Position numbers and translations under genes: made by a program. Below, one piece after another: positions 1-9,665 of a stretch of 34,500 bases of DNA; the stretch's first letter is position 1, and the number at the start of each line of letters is the position of its first letter. This DNA comes from Adiantum capillus-veneris (taxonomy: Eukaryota; Streptophyta; Polypodiopsida; Polypodiales; Pteridaceae): NCBI GenBank assembly GCA_014529385.2, contig CM043943.1, forward strand, positions 106,182,355-106,216,854, written 5' to 3'. The notes below the pieces were generated by a model, which saw only the letters and a program-made list of their open reading frames with translations, was not told the DNA's origin and did no database searches.

Positions 1-69
1 GTTGGTCTTTGAACTGGGGTCTGACTTCATTGCTTTTTGCGATCTCTTTCTTTGCATTTTCTTCTTTTT

Positions 70-767
70 CTAAGATTGGGCAATTGATGCCGTGTCTCTT
101 TCCTCAAGAATATAATTTTGTTTTTGGAGCATCGATCGTGTGAGCACGTTTACTGGTACCACGGGTGTACTTGGTGATGGCTCCTCGGTAACTTCAATCA
201 AGTTTAATGGCGTGATCTTCGGTGCATTTGGATTATTTGGACATTGGGCAATCAAATGATCTATGCCACATCGATTACACATGAGTATTGGCATTGTAGA
301 CGTGCTCGCTTGATTGGTTTGCATTAGTGTGGCATTCTTTTGTAACCTAATAGGACACTCGGCTACACGATGTGGACCTCCACACTCATAGCATTGAAGA
401 GGTGGTCTCTTAGCAGTGTAATTGATATTTTGGCCTCTTGCCGTAAGAGCAGCTACTTGATAGACAGGTTTGACTTGTCCCCAATAGTCCTCCATGTAGT
501 ATTGTGGACTTTCTTCAAGCACATCCATCCCATAGGCAATATTAGGATCTATATCTTCCTCACAGCCTTCCAAACAAGCAATAGATGACTCACAACCCAC
601 TTGATTCACAGAAGTGATTCTCAGATGTGGTGGTTGCGGTCCTAGTACTGGAGGTGGTAAGGGTGTTGTTTGAACAACATTTTGGGCCCTAGGGACCATG
701 TGTTGTGATGTTTGTTCAAGAGGTGGGGCCGACATCAATGCAGGCACTCGAGGTGTGTCTGTCCATG
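70..767 (-). pseudogene. Element A gag, C-terminal part with two zinc knuckles
   Basis: Open at 747-70, equivalent to the element B segment at 11593-10778. Shows CYECGGPHRVAEC and CNRCGIDHLIAQC after a Pro-rich stretch (TTPLPPPVLGPQPP). An indel near 768 separates it from the Gag core. At 70-72 an in-frame TAG is followed by more of the basic tail (KKKK, KRSQK) and SSKTN, homologous to the tail of B, running to the left edge. Confidence 0.88.
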
Positions 768-1385
768 CTAAGGTGGTCTATTGGCCATCGCGCGCTTAAA
801 TACTATGCAATCCTTAGCTTGATGACCATACCTCCCACAGGCATTGCAGTTCCCATTGAATTTTACTCTAAAAGTAGGGCATTCAGTGGTACTATGCGGT
901 CCATAGCATACTGAGCACCATTGTTGCTCCCTTCTTGGATACATATGATTGTTCTGCGGAGCACGATTGTCTCTAAGACTCTCTTGAATAGCCTTTGTGA
1001 GATCTGCTAAAGTCATCTCAGATATCTTTGGCTCCTTAGCAATAGGCTTTAGGGTCATTGGTTGATTCCCCGATGCTTGTGAGCTAATAGATTTAGACTC
1101 GACAGACACTCTTTCTCCTTGAATCATTAAATTATCCTCCAATTGGATCGCATTGGTGGTGACTGCTTCCCAAGTGGTGATACCTCTAATGACTAGACCA
1201 TTGTAGATATCCTCATGTCGTAATTCCCTAATGAATCTATCAAGCAATTGGTTATTGTTGAAGTGCTCATTTGGATTACATCGAGAATCAAAATGCTTCA
1301 AGCGACTAATAAAGTCTCTCACCGACTCTCCTTCCTCTCGTTGGGCTTTCTGGAGCTGAGAGGCTACACCCCAAAGTATTCCCTC
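768..1385 (-). pseudogene. Element A gag, end of core plus two zinc knuckles
   Basis: Open at 1322-768 and further upstream in frame to the stop at 1386. Carries RDFISRLKHFDSRC, NNQLLDRFIRELRH, then CSVCYGPHSTTEC (C-x2-C-x3-H-x4-C) and CNACGRYGHQAKDC (C-x2-C-x4-H-x4-C). The latter knuckle is intact here but broken in element B. The frame ends in a stop near 768 because of a small deletion compared with B. Confidence 0.88.
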
Positions 1386-1851
1386 TCATATGTATTCTTT
1401 TAAGAACAGTCTCCTAATAGTAGGGTAAATCATTTTTTCTTCCACCCTTAGGGTTCTATACCAATCCCTAGCCTTTCCACTTAAGGTTAGGTTTAAAGCA
1501 TTGCTCTTATGTAGGTCATTGTGTTCTCCTAGAGAATCGCATATTTGTTCAAACACTTCAATATGCTTTCTCACATCCCCATCTCCACCAAATTTTTGTG
1601 TGAGCTTGGCTATTTGTACTGCCTTACTTCTAGGCTCTCTATCAGGCGCGTTACGCATATTCTCAGCAATAGATCGACCGATAGCTTGAGCAAATGTTGC
1701 CAAGTCACATAAGTGAGCAGGCACCGTGGATGAAGGCGCTCCAGAGACTACATGTGGAGTAGGTATTGGCATTGGGCTTGGCGCATAGGAAGCCCTTGGG
1801 TTCCACGTTGAGTACGATGTTGTGTCATGTGGTGGCCCAAAGTTCATATGT
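1386..1851 (-). pseudogene. Element A gag, core region up to the element B insertion
   Basis: The reading frame continues into the B LTR, but gag homology stops at the insertion point. It has NFGPP, PDREPRSKAVQIAKL, LSGKARDWYRTL and RRLFLKEYI. The stop at 1386-1388 is TGA where element B has CGA (Arg), a single C-to-T change at a CpG, typical of methylated repeat decay. Confidence 0.88.
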
Positions 1852-1856
1852 GTGGC
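1852..1856. repeat. Target site duplication of element B, left copy
   Basis: GTGGC directly before the LTR start at 1857; the same five bases follow the other LTR at 15705-15709. Joining at this point restores collinearity with the gag DNA of element B around 12630-12660, so B landed in a gag gene of its own family. Five bases is the usual duplication size for Ty3/gypsy integrases. Confidence 0.93.
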
Positions 1857-2089
1857 TGTGCGCTCCTTGCCGCACTGTCGAAGCAAGGGACTTACCGTTA
1901 CACGGTGTGCGAGCCATAGACGGCTCCAAGCACACAACTAGCTTAACTAGTAAGCTCAAAAGAGGGCAATGGTATGTCACTCACCGCTCTATGCTCATGC
2001 CGTGGAGGATTCCTCGCCGCGAAGAAGAAGGAGACGCCGCTACGTCACGCTCAATCGCTTCACCGCCGTCGTGCCGCCGCAATGCTCGA

Positions 2090-2147
<58 letters not shown>

Positions 2148-2572
2148 ACACACAAGGAGGTGAAGAAGAAGAAGATGGACATGGAGATGGAGCAAGAGCA
2201 CTCTTCTATTGCACAAATGAGAGAATGAGTGAATTTTAGGTTTAGTTGGCTTTTATATGAGCTCACCCCATTCACACTTGGGCGCCCATGCTTAGCCAAC
2301 TAATCCCTTGACAGCACTCTTCTATTGCACAAATGAGAGAATGAGTGAATTTTAGTTTTAGTTGGCTTTTATATGAGCTCACCCCATTCACACTTGGGCG
2401 CCCATGCTTAGCCAACTAATCCCTTGAATGTCCCAGTTAGAGTGCGCCTCTCATCGGCGATCACTCTTACCCTTTTCCTATTGGTCCGACAAGCCCGGTA
2501 CCTGACTCTACCAAATACATAATACACGTCCGTCGTAGGTGATGGGGTGTCCGTGAGCCGTGAGGGTTAACA
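1857..2572 (-). repeat. Element B 3' LTR
   Basis: Matches the LTR at 15125-15704 along its whole length, with about a dozen base differences by eye apart from microsatellite length and a 116-bp tandem duplication (2197-2428) that makes it 716 rather than 580 bp. It begins TGTGCGC and ends GGTTAACA on the plus strand. It holds a CT/CA microsatellite at about 2093-2155 and a GAAGAAGAAG-rich stretch after it. Two copies of a TATA-like ATATAAAA lie on the minus strand at 2251-2258 and 2367-2374. Confidence 0.95.
2197..2428 (-). repeat. 116-bp tandem duplication in element B 3' LTR
   Basis: Copies are 2197-2312 and 2313-2428. Each runs from AGCACTCTTCTATTGC to ATCCCTTGA and contains the TATA-like box. 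The second copy differs by a base or two (GGTTTAG versus GTTTTAG). The 5' LTR and the element A LTR have one copy, so this arose in this LTR after insertion. Confidence 0.95.
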
Positions 2573-2585
2573 TGCCCCCCTTCCT
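2573..2585 (-). other. Polypurine tract of element B
   Basis: Directly beside the 3' LTR. On the element strand it reads AGGAAGGGGGGCA followed by the LTR start TGTTAACC. This is the normal place and composition for the plus-strand primer of LTR elements. Confidence 0.85.
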
Positions 2586-3945
2586 GATGTAGATTCCGTC
2601 CTCGGAAGCTATTGAGTTGAAGCGCGTTCGTCGAGGTGGAAGAGCATTTGAGATGAATGTCCTTAGCCTTCTTCAGTCACTGCAAAATCAAACAACATTG
2701 GCACAGTAATTGCATTCTCATAAGTGATTAAAAAGCATATGCAGTTTTAGGTAGACAAATTGATTGGTAAAAGAATTTCAAACAATTTGTCAACAATGAA
2801 CATTAAATTGCAATGTAATCAAATGCATAAACAGATGTAAAGGTAAAAAATTAAACAAGTCTGGGGTCGCTAATTTGACGGTCGAAAGGCACTAGAGATC
2901 GAATATTAATACCATGGGTAAGCTTCTTAATTTTCTGTGGTCAATTAAGTTGTTTAATCGCGAGAGCCAAGTATTCATGTTCGAGGGCTGACTAGAGGCT
3001 ATATCTAGAAGACCTTGTAGTTAAGCTACCATAAAAGGAATTTCTCATGAAATCATCGCCTGACTGATTACTTTTTCTTTGACCCCCCAAAGTCTTTTCA
3101 CAGTGATTCAATTTTGATGTGTGTGCTTATTTTGTATGTCTTGGGTTTTTTGCTTTTCAAGTAAAAGCGCTCATACTGGGAACCTCTAGGGCTCTAGTAC
3201 CATAGGCAATACATGTGAGTGAAGTACCAAATCAAGCTGAGATTTCTCTTCCAGCTTAAGATTTTACAGTGTGGCACTTTGATTTTTTGTTTGTTCATTT
3301 TCAGCATTTTAATTTTGTAACTTTGGGGGGTCATATAACACTGTTACACCTCCCCATGCTCATCACACTGGTAAACTCCCTTTATAATACTTAAGCTAAA
3401 TGTCAATAGGGTCAAGCCCACTAGAAATCCCTAGTACATTTCACACAATGCTGCCTAAATCAGATTAAGAACCTAAGTAACCATTAATTATTAGGAAGGC
3501 ATTCCCCATGGTATTAAGAGAAGATTTCTAACACTTAACTTGGTCAAACTAGTTTGTCGGACTGCTTGATTTTTAAACCTAGACAAGTGATTATGACAAA
3601 AAATTACATTGAATTAAATGTTTGATACTAAGCAAATGCGGTGAATATTAGGCTACCAATCACAATTAAAGCTGACAATCATAGATGCAAAAAAGATAAG
3701 GGGCAATGCTAATGGACAAGAAACACCTGTTTGTGTCGATGGTCGCGCTTGATTTGAAGAGTGAGTTGAGATAAAGATTCCATGAAGGTCCAAATCCTAC
3801 CAATAGCAACACGCTCCTGTACACACTAGGAAACAAAAGGAATATCTCCAGGAGGCACATTAGTGGAAAAAGGTACCAACACTTATTGAACACAACAAAA
3901 AACATAAGGAACCCTAACCTAATTATTTGCACTCCCCCTAGAGAG
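2586..3945 (-). other. Element B 3' non-coding region
   Basis: About 1.36 kb between the end of the pol-frame extension and the polypurine tract. It is AT-rich and I see no convincing domain. One minus-strand reading frame at 3666-3932 is rich in hydrophobic residues but has no recognisable family, heptad pattern or envelope-like organisation, so I do not call it a gene. Confidence 0.6.
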
Positions 3946-4407
3946 TCAAGGGAATAGGATATTGTAGAGGTTGGGGGGAAACCCTAAGGCTAAACCCCTA
4001 TCCTCGTCGTCAAGATAAACAAAGTCATCATCCATGAGACCATATGTGCCATCCGTGTAGTCGTATAAATTTTCTTCTTCATCTTAGGTGCCCATGTTTA
4101 CTAAGAAGGTCACTAGACGCCTATAGTCATCTTGGTCAAAAGGGTAGGTTTGTGCAATGGGAGAAACGCTCTCTACTAAGTATGGATCAGACGTGGTCAA
4201 GAGACGTATCAGCCATTCTAACTCCTCAAAATTCCTCTCACATGCTAGCGTACCTATCAAATCCCATTCACATGCAAGCACTGGAAAGACCATGTGAAAT
4301 ATTTGTGAAAAGTAACGAGGGTACCTCTCACCCAAGGCAGGAGTGGATGACTCTAGCGTACTAGCCATATCTGTACACGCAAATAGATGATGGTTAGAGT
4401 GCAAATA
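3946..4407 (-). pseudogene. Element B pol-frame extension, C-terminal part with acidic tail
   Basis: Continues the same frame as integrase after an in-frame TAA at 4408-4410. The first part (4371-4087) begins at an ATG with the residues MASTLESS and contains an aromatic-rich stretch with ERYPRYFSQIF and ACEWDLIG. After another in-frame TAA at 4084-4086 the frame stays open for 45 codons and ends at TGA 3946-3948. These 45 codons are strongly acidic (DEEENLYDYTDG, LMDDDFVYLDDED). I recognise no family. Keeping one frame across several stops with biased composition suggests former coding capacity. An alternative is a separate small protein starting at 4371. Confidence 0.5.
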
Positions 4408-4968
4408 TTACAAGGGTCGTGTTCTTGTGCATAATTTGTTTTTATGATTTGTCGTCACCCCTTGAAACCAATTGTTCCAGTTGGTAATAGGTGAGGATTT
4501 TTTCCAGTAGTTTTCTATTACCCTAGGTGCCTCGTCAAGTTGCAAGGGTGGTAAGGTACTCTCCCAGGATCGAACTTGAAGTGGTTCATCAGGTGATTCT
4601 TGAACACTGGGAGGTGTGGATTCTTTTGTAGCTTCATGGAGGTCCACTACTATAGATGGAGGCTGTGTAGAAGCTTTTACCTCTATGGATGTATTACATG
4701 AGGAGCTAGAAGCTTCATGGAACTCCCCCCTTCCTGAGCTAGGTGGAATAAATTGGTTTTTCTTTGGAGCCCAAACTAGCTCTGGACTAGGTGTGTAGCA
4801 TTCTGTGATCTTTTCCTTCCCACGGTCTGCCATTGGCTTTAGCGTTACATTGTTTGACTCATATGGGTTTGTTGTCGATAGGGAAGGACACATTTTACGT
4901 TTAGGTACCCAAATTTGTTCATTTCCATCATAGTAGCCTTGGGCTTCTAATAGTTGTTTCGGAATCCA
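4408..4968 (-). pseudogene. Element B pol-frame extension, W-x-P-K and Ser/Pro-rich segment
   Basis: Same frame as the segment before it, after an in-frame TGA at 4969-4971. It shows three of four W-x-P-K motifs: WIPKQLL right after the stop, IWVPKRK near 4900, and VWAPKKN near 4765 (the fourth, QWVPKALL, is upstream near 5080). Between and after them the sequence is rich in Ser, Pro and Glu, then has an aromatic patch (ENYWKKSSPITNWNNWF). No domain recognised. It is unlike Gag zinc knuckles or an envelope protein. Confidence 0.5.
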
Positions 4969-5433
4969 TCATGATTTGGTCTTGACTCTCCTAGGGCGCG
5001 CTCTTGGTTTTCCCGGGAAATTTTTTCTTGGAATGGATGGGAGGGTTGAGTTAGTTGGAAGTAAGGCCTTGGGGACCCATTGATATGTACTCTTAGGTCG
5101 TGCAGGTTGAGTACTTGCAATATTACTGCTTGCTGCAACTACAAGTGTTGAAGTGCTAGGTTCATGGGTAGCTAGCAAAGACGAGTTAACCACCTTGGCT
5201 TGTGAATGTTGGCTATCCTTCAACTTCGCTAGAGTTTGCAACGTAGGTGACTTTGCTTGAATGATAGGGGTAAGAGTCGGTGGTCGCGTCATGACACTAC
5301 CAGTATCCCAATCAATAGTGCATTTGGTTGCCAACATCCACGTGCGTCCCAGGTTTACATTGCCTTCCATAGCTCCCGCGGGCATGATTAGAAACCTCTG
5401 CACTATGCTTCCATTGTCATAGACAACAGGGGT
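4969..5433 (-). pseudogene. Element B second retropepsin-like domain, C-terminal half
   Basis: Open in the same frame as the integrase reading frame, separated only by an in-frame TAG at 5434-5436. Its start carries NGSIVQRF, then LGRTWM followed by KCTIDWD. This matches the later part of a retropepsin fold, where a hydrophobic-GR motif precedes a strand with D or W. The first half, with DTGA, is just before the stop at about 5560-5586. After the fold comes a polar, Thr/Ser-rich linker and a basic patch (RKNFPGKPRARPRRVK). Family assignment is by motif, not by search. Confidence 0.6.
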
Positions 5434-7908
5434 CTAAAGGACTCCAAGAATAACAGTTTTCTTTTTATTAATGCCCTTGACTTGCATCGTACTCGGGGAT
5501 AGGGTCGGTTTCCCTAATTGACACCAAACTCCATAGGATAACAAATTGTGTTTAGCTCCCGTATCTAATAAGGCATTGTATAGTACTTTCCCATAGGGGC
5601 TATTTAGCTCAATTGGGTATCGTAGGGGTGGCTCAGATTCTAATGAGTCGTCATCTGTGTCCTTGAAAAATGCTTGCGTGATTCCCAGATTAGCCTCTTG
5701 TTGGCGTCTAAGACGTTGTTGTCGTTCTCGAGCCTTAACTCTTGCTTGGATTTTTTTAAGCTCTGCTTGTTCCTTGGCAGCCTTCTTTTGATGGATGGCT
5801 TGCAACTCTTCCTGGCTTAGAGGATCATAATATCTTTTGAATTTACTCCCATTAAGGAATCCAATGGTTTCAACTCCATCTAGAGTCTCCACACGAATGG
5901 TACCTTGTGGAGTAATTTCACACACTCGATATGGTCCCTTACCAGCGTATTTCAATTTCTTCTTTTCATTACGTAGCCCATACATAAGAACTTTATCACC
6001 AACCTTGATGTCTTTATCCTTTAAATGGCTATCAAACCACTTCTTTCTCCTATCCTTCTCCACTAGAGCATTTTGCATAGCTAATTGCCTTTCTTCATCT
6101 AGACTTTCCAGGATATATAATCGCTCCACTAAGGGGTTACCATCCCAACCTTCTTGAGAAGCTACTCGAGGACTAGGAATGACAAACTCCCATGGCATAA
6201 CTGCTTCTTGGCCATACACCATCTTAAACGGTGTGCAATTAATAGCAACTTTATACGCAGTACGATAAGCCCATAAAGCTGATGTAAGCTTTAGGTCCCA
6301 ATCAGTGCGATGAGCCTCGACTGTCTTTGTCAAAATGGAGATGAGAGTTTTGTTGGTACTCTCAGCTTGGCCATTTGCTTGGGGATAATAGGGTGTAGAC
6401 TTGCGGTGAGATATCATGAAGTTTGATGTGAGTTCTTTTATTACTTCATTTATAAAATGAGTTCCATTGTCACTCACAAGTTCAAAGGGGCATCCAAAAC
6501 GTGTGATAATGTTCTCAAAGAGGAACTTAGCTGTTGTTTTTGCATCCGCCTTCCGTGTTGCTTTTGCTTCAGCCCATTTGGTTACATAGTCGGTAGCCAC
6601 AATGATATATCGTGATTGCGTGTTACGTGCAGTCGGACTAATCGGTCCTACAAAGTCTAAGCCCCACTTTTCAAATGGTTGGGTTACCTTGATGGGATGT
6701 AGAGGCATCCTATCCTTTCTTTGTGGCTTGTTGAAGCGTTGGCATTCATCACATCCCTTTGCAAAAAGTGATGTATCCTTAAACAGAGTGGGCCACCAAT
6801 AGCCTGACTGTAAGATCTTTCGGGCAGTCAACTTTCCTGAAAAGTGACCACCAGCTACGCCCATGTGTGCCTCTTGTAGAATATATAAATACTCATCCTC
6901 ACGGGCACAACGTCTAAGAACATCATCTTTTCCTCTCTTATAGAGAGTTCCAGCCAGTAAGCAATAGCGTTCGCATTCCTTGATTAATTTTCGAGCTATA
7001 TCTTTTCGCAGTTCTTTGGGTGGAAAACCATTAACTAAGAAGTTAACAATCTTTTCACTCCATTCAGGCATTGTCTCAACAATGAACAAAGGAGTATCAC
7101 GAAATTCATCATCAACCCCCGTAGGAGCTTCGCCATTAGGGATACGAGATAAATGATCCGCCATGACATGTTTCCTCCCAGGCCTCACAACAACGGTGAA
7201 GTCAAACTCAAGAAGAATTAACAACCATCGTGTAATTCGACCTGTGGAACACGGCTTGTTTACCAAATATAGCAATGCTTGATGATCAACATAAAACACA
7301 AACATGGTAGCAAGAAGGTAATAGCGAAATTTCTTTACTGCGTAAATCATAGCTAGACCTTCGCGCTCTGTAGTAGTGTAGTTCATCTCGGCATCATTTA
7401 ATTGGCGACTTGCAAAGCTAATAGGGTAGTCCAATTTATGTTCTCCTGGTTGAGTTAGAACACACCCAATAGCAAAATTTGATGCATCAATATGCACATG
7501 AAAAGGTACATTCCAATCAGGTGTTCGCAGGATTGGAGCACTTGTTAGGGCCTTCTTTAATAACTCATAAGATTGATGACATTCTTCCGTCCAGTGAAAC
7601 TCTATAAGAAGCTTGTACAATGGACGCGCTATCTCGGCAAAGTTTAAAATAAATCTTCGATAATAACCAACATGGCCCATAAATCTTTGAACTCCTTTAT
7701 AGTTCGTAGGTGGTGGCAAATCGGCAATGGCTTTAATTTTACTCTCATCTGTGGATATTCCGTTCTTGGACACTATATGCCCTAGAATGACTCCATGCTT
7801 AACCCAAAATTGGCATTTGAAAGGGTTCAATGAGATGCGATAAAATCTGCACCTTTCAAATATTTTTCGTAGATATAACAAATGCTTCTCCAAGAAGAAT
7901 AAACACAA
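5434..7908 (-). pseudogene. Element B pol: RT end, RNase H, integrase, then start of second protease
   Basis: 824 codons open. Residues 1-110 are the RT thumb region (GHIVSKNGIS, YYRRFI). Residues about 130-255 are RNase H, with HIDAS, TTEREGLAMIYA and YVDHQAL carrying the acidic catalytic residues. Residues about 340-690 are integrase: zinc site H348, H355, C386, C389; catalytic D418 (LDFVGP), D480 (SDNGTHF), E516 (GQAEST); and a GKGPYRV motif near 657-663. No chromodomain follows. Instead there is a charged, probably coiled-coil stretch at about 695-740 and then the start of a retropepsin-like domain (LLDTGAKHNLL at 781-791). The frame is linked to the upstream RT piece by an indel after FLDD. 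Catalytic residues of RNase H and integrase look intact here. Confidence 0.92.
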
Positions 7909-8249
7909 AGGTCGTCTAGGAAAGCTTCACAAAACTCCCTTAGAAATTCTTTAAACGCGGTGTTTATTAATCGTTGGAATGTAGCAAGGGCATTTGTCAA
8001 GCCAAAAGCCATAACACGAAATGCAAACACTCCAAAATCTGTGATAAAAGCAGTTTTAGCTTGGTCCTCTAATGCAATCGTGATTTGATTGTAACCAGAG
8101 TACCCATCTAAAAAGCTATAAGCTTCCTTGCCCGCAACTCTTTCAAGCACATGTTCTGAATATGGCAAGGGATAATGATCTCTCCTAGTGGCTGCATTAA
8201 CTTTCTTGAGGTCCACGCACACTCTTAGTTTCCCATTCTTTTTTGGCAC
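7827..8249 (-). pseudogene. Element B reverse transcriptase core
   Basis: RT fingers and palm: KKNGKLRVCVDLKKVN, then YSFLDGYSGYNQI with the first catalytic Asp, MAFGLTNALATFQ, and the F-L-D-D form of the catalytic box at residues 110-113. The true domain starts further upstream (about 8375) across in-frame stops. After the catalytic box the frame shifts: this ORF runs into unrelated residues while the continuation appears in the frame of the 5434-7908 segment. The family usually has Y or F at the first catalytic-box position, so FLDD is acceptable. Confidence 0.93.
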
Positions 8250-9665
8250 AATGACTATTGGAGAAACCCATTATGAGTGCTCAATAGGGTATATGAATCC
8301 ACATTGGATAAGTTTTTCAATCTCCTCTTGTACAATTTTGGCGTACTTAGGATTCATTGGATAGGATCGTTGCTAGACGGGTTTAGTAGTGTTGATCATG
8401 GGAATTGTATGTTGCACCACAGAAGGTGGAACGCCCTTCATGTCATGATATGTCCAAGCAAAGATATCCTTGTATTCCTTGAGGAGCTCCTTAAGTACAG
8501 CCTCTTCAGTTTCGGTAAGGTCTTGAGCAATAAAGACTGGTTTAGACTCCTCACATGGTTCTGCTAATTCTATCTCTTTAACTACCGCTGGACCATCATA
8601 GACTCCACTGCTTCCATTGGTAGGTATTCGTTGGGCTTTGGCATACACAACCTTTCGCTCCCCCGTGGTATAAGATTTAAAATGTTCAGGAGCCGTATGT
8701 AAGTCAGCAGGCTCTTGTCCTGACGGAGACCTTTCTTTTAGTTCTGCCTCCTTTTGTTGTTGTGCTAACTCTCGGTTTTGACGTCTTCTTATAGTTCGAC
8801 TCAATTTCGGCTCTGTAACCTCCAATTGAGCGAGGTCAATGGATCGCGGGCTGCACCACATGACACTCTGGAGATGTTCACCCCAATTGTCTACTAGCTT
8901 TCGATGAGCATCACATGCCCCTAGATAGCTAAGCCATTCTGCAGTAGATCTTTCCTTGTTTATCCTAGCTCTCACATTTGCTCGATATCGTCGTCTCTTA
9001 TATGACCTTTGTTTCTTGTTAAGGTTTTGATTTTGGTAAATGTTTGAACTCGACTCGCTTGATAGGTCTTCGCTTGTATCTTCTTCACTCTCATATAAAT
9101 TACCATAGATGGTCGTACTAGACCTTGAGTGTTCAGTTTCTATACTTGGCTCACTCGATGTTTCCTCAGGTTCTGAATCCATTTCTCCCTGAGATTCCGT
9201 TTCTGATGTGTATTGGCCTGAAGCCTTTGAGGAATCATCTGTTTCACTCTCAGGTAGGTGTGCCTCTTTCTTATCATCGGATGTTACATGCGTTATACCT
9301 AACATGTTTACTGGTGCAATGTGTGGTATCTCTTCCCCATCTGGTGTTACCAAGGTTGTTCCTCTAGCTCCCCATGTATCTATAGTTGCCGCTAGGTGTA
9401 CCCAATCGACATTGTCTGACTCAGCCATTCCGGGTAGGATATCCATATAAGGAGAGTTCTTCCCAATATCCGTGTCTTCGTTACACGTGTAACAATACTG
9501 TAATGGAGCTGAGTGAATTGTTGTGTCTAATCGATTATCAATGATGAATTTATTTCCTAGAGGATGCGTTCGACCACTTAAAAGATCAACTCGAATGACA
9601 GAGTCTTGGAACTGTAAGTAGACGTGGTTTTTGGACCAGTCATGCACCATTTTTGCTTCCCTCAT
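8250..9665 (-). pseudogene. Element B protease-RT linker and RT N-terminus
   Basis: Open from 9665 to 8373; two in-frame stops (about 8373 and 8274) separate it from the RT core. The start (REAKMVHDW) continues the first protease after a one-base frameshift. Residues about 135-210 are acidic and Ser-rich (SETDDSS, EEDTSEDLSSESSS), followed by a basic patch (KKQRSYKRRRYR) and a charged, possibly helical region (RRQNRELAQQQKEAELKE). Near the end, EYKDIFAWTYHDMKG is the typical plant Ty3/gypsy entry to RT. The linker of over 300 residues is long. Confidence 0.8.

Larger units (their letters stand above)
1..1856 (-). mobile_element. Element A, left part: 3' half of gag
   Basis: Homologous to element B gag from about 12640 down to 10780, in the same orientation. 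It joins the part at 15705-18145 once element B and one GTGGC copy are removed. The element continues beyond the left edge, where its pol and 3' LTR should lie. Confidence 0.92.

Noticed and set aside
1766-2299. Several overlapping frames in the LTR with Ser-Leu, Thr-His or Cys-Val repeats
   Set aside because: They are translations of the CT/CA microsatellite in both strands and occur in all three LTRs; not genes. The same holds for 14920-15487 and 17534-17987.
3666-3932. Envelope-like membrane protein after pol in element B
   Set aside because: The frame is hydrophobic but lies in AT-rich DNA, has no signal/transmembrane organisation, and is not preceded by anything like an Athila-type envelope frame.
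4371-4416. Short intron between 4416 and 4371 joining parts of the pol extension
   Set aside because: A GT and a TGTACAG are present on the minus strand, but the span is about 45 bp, shorter than usual plant introns, and the frame is kept across it apart from one stop, so a plain nonsense mutation is simpler.
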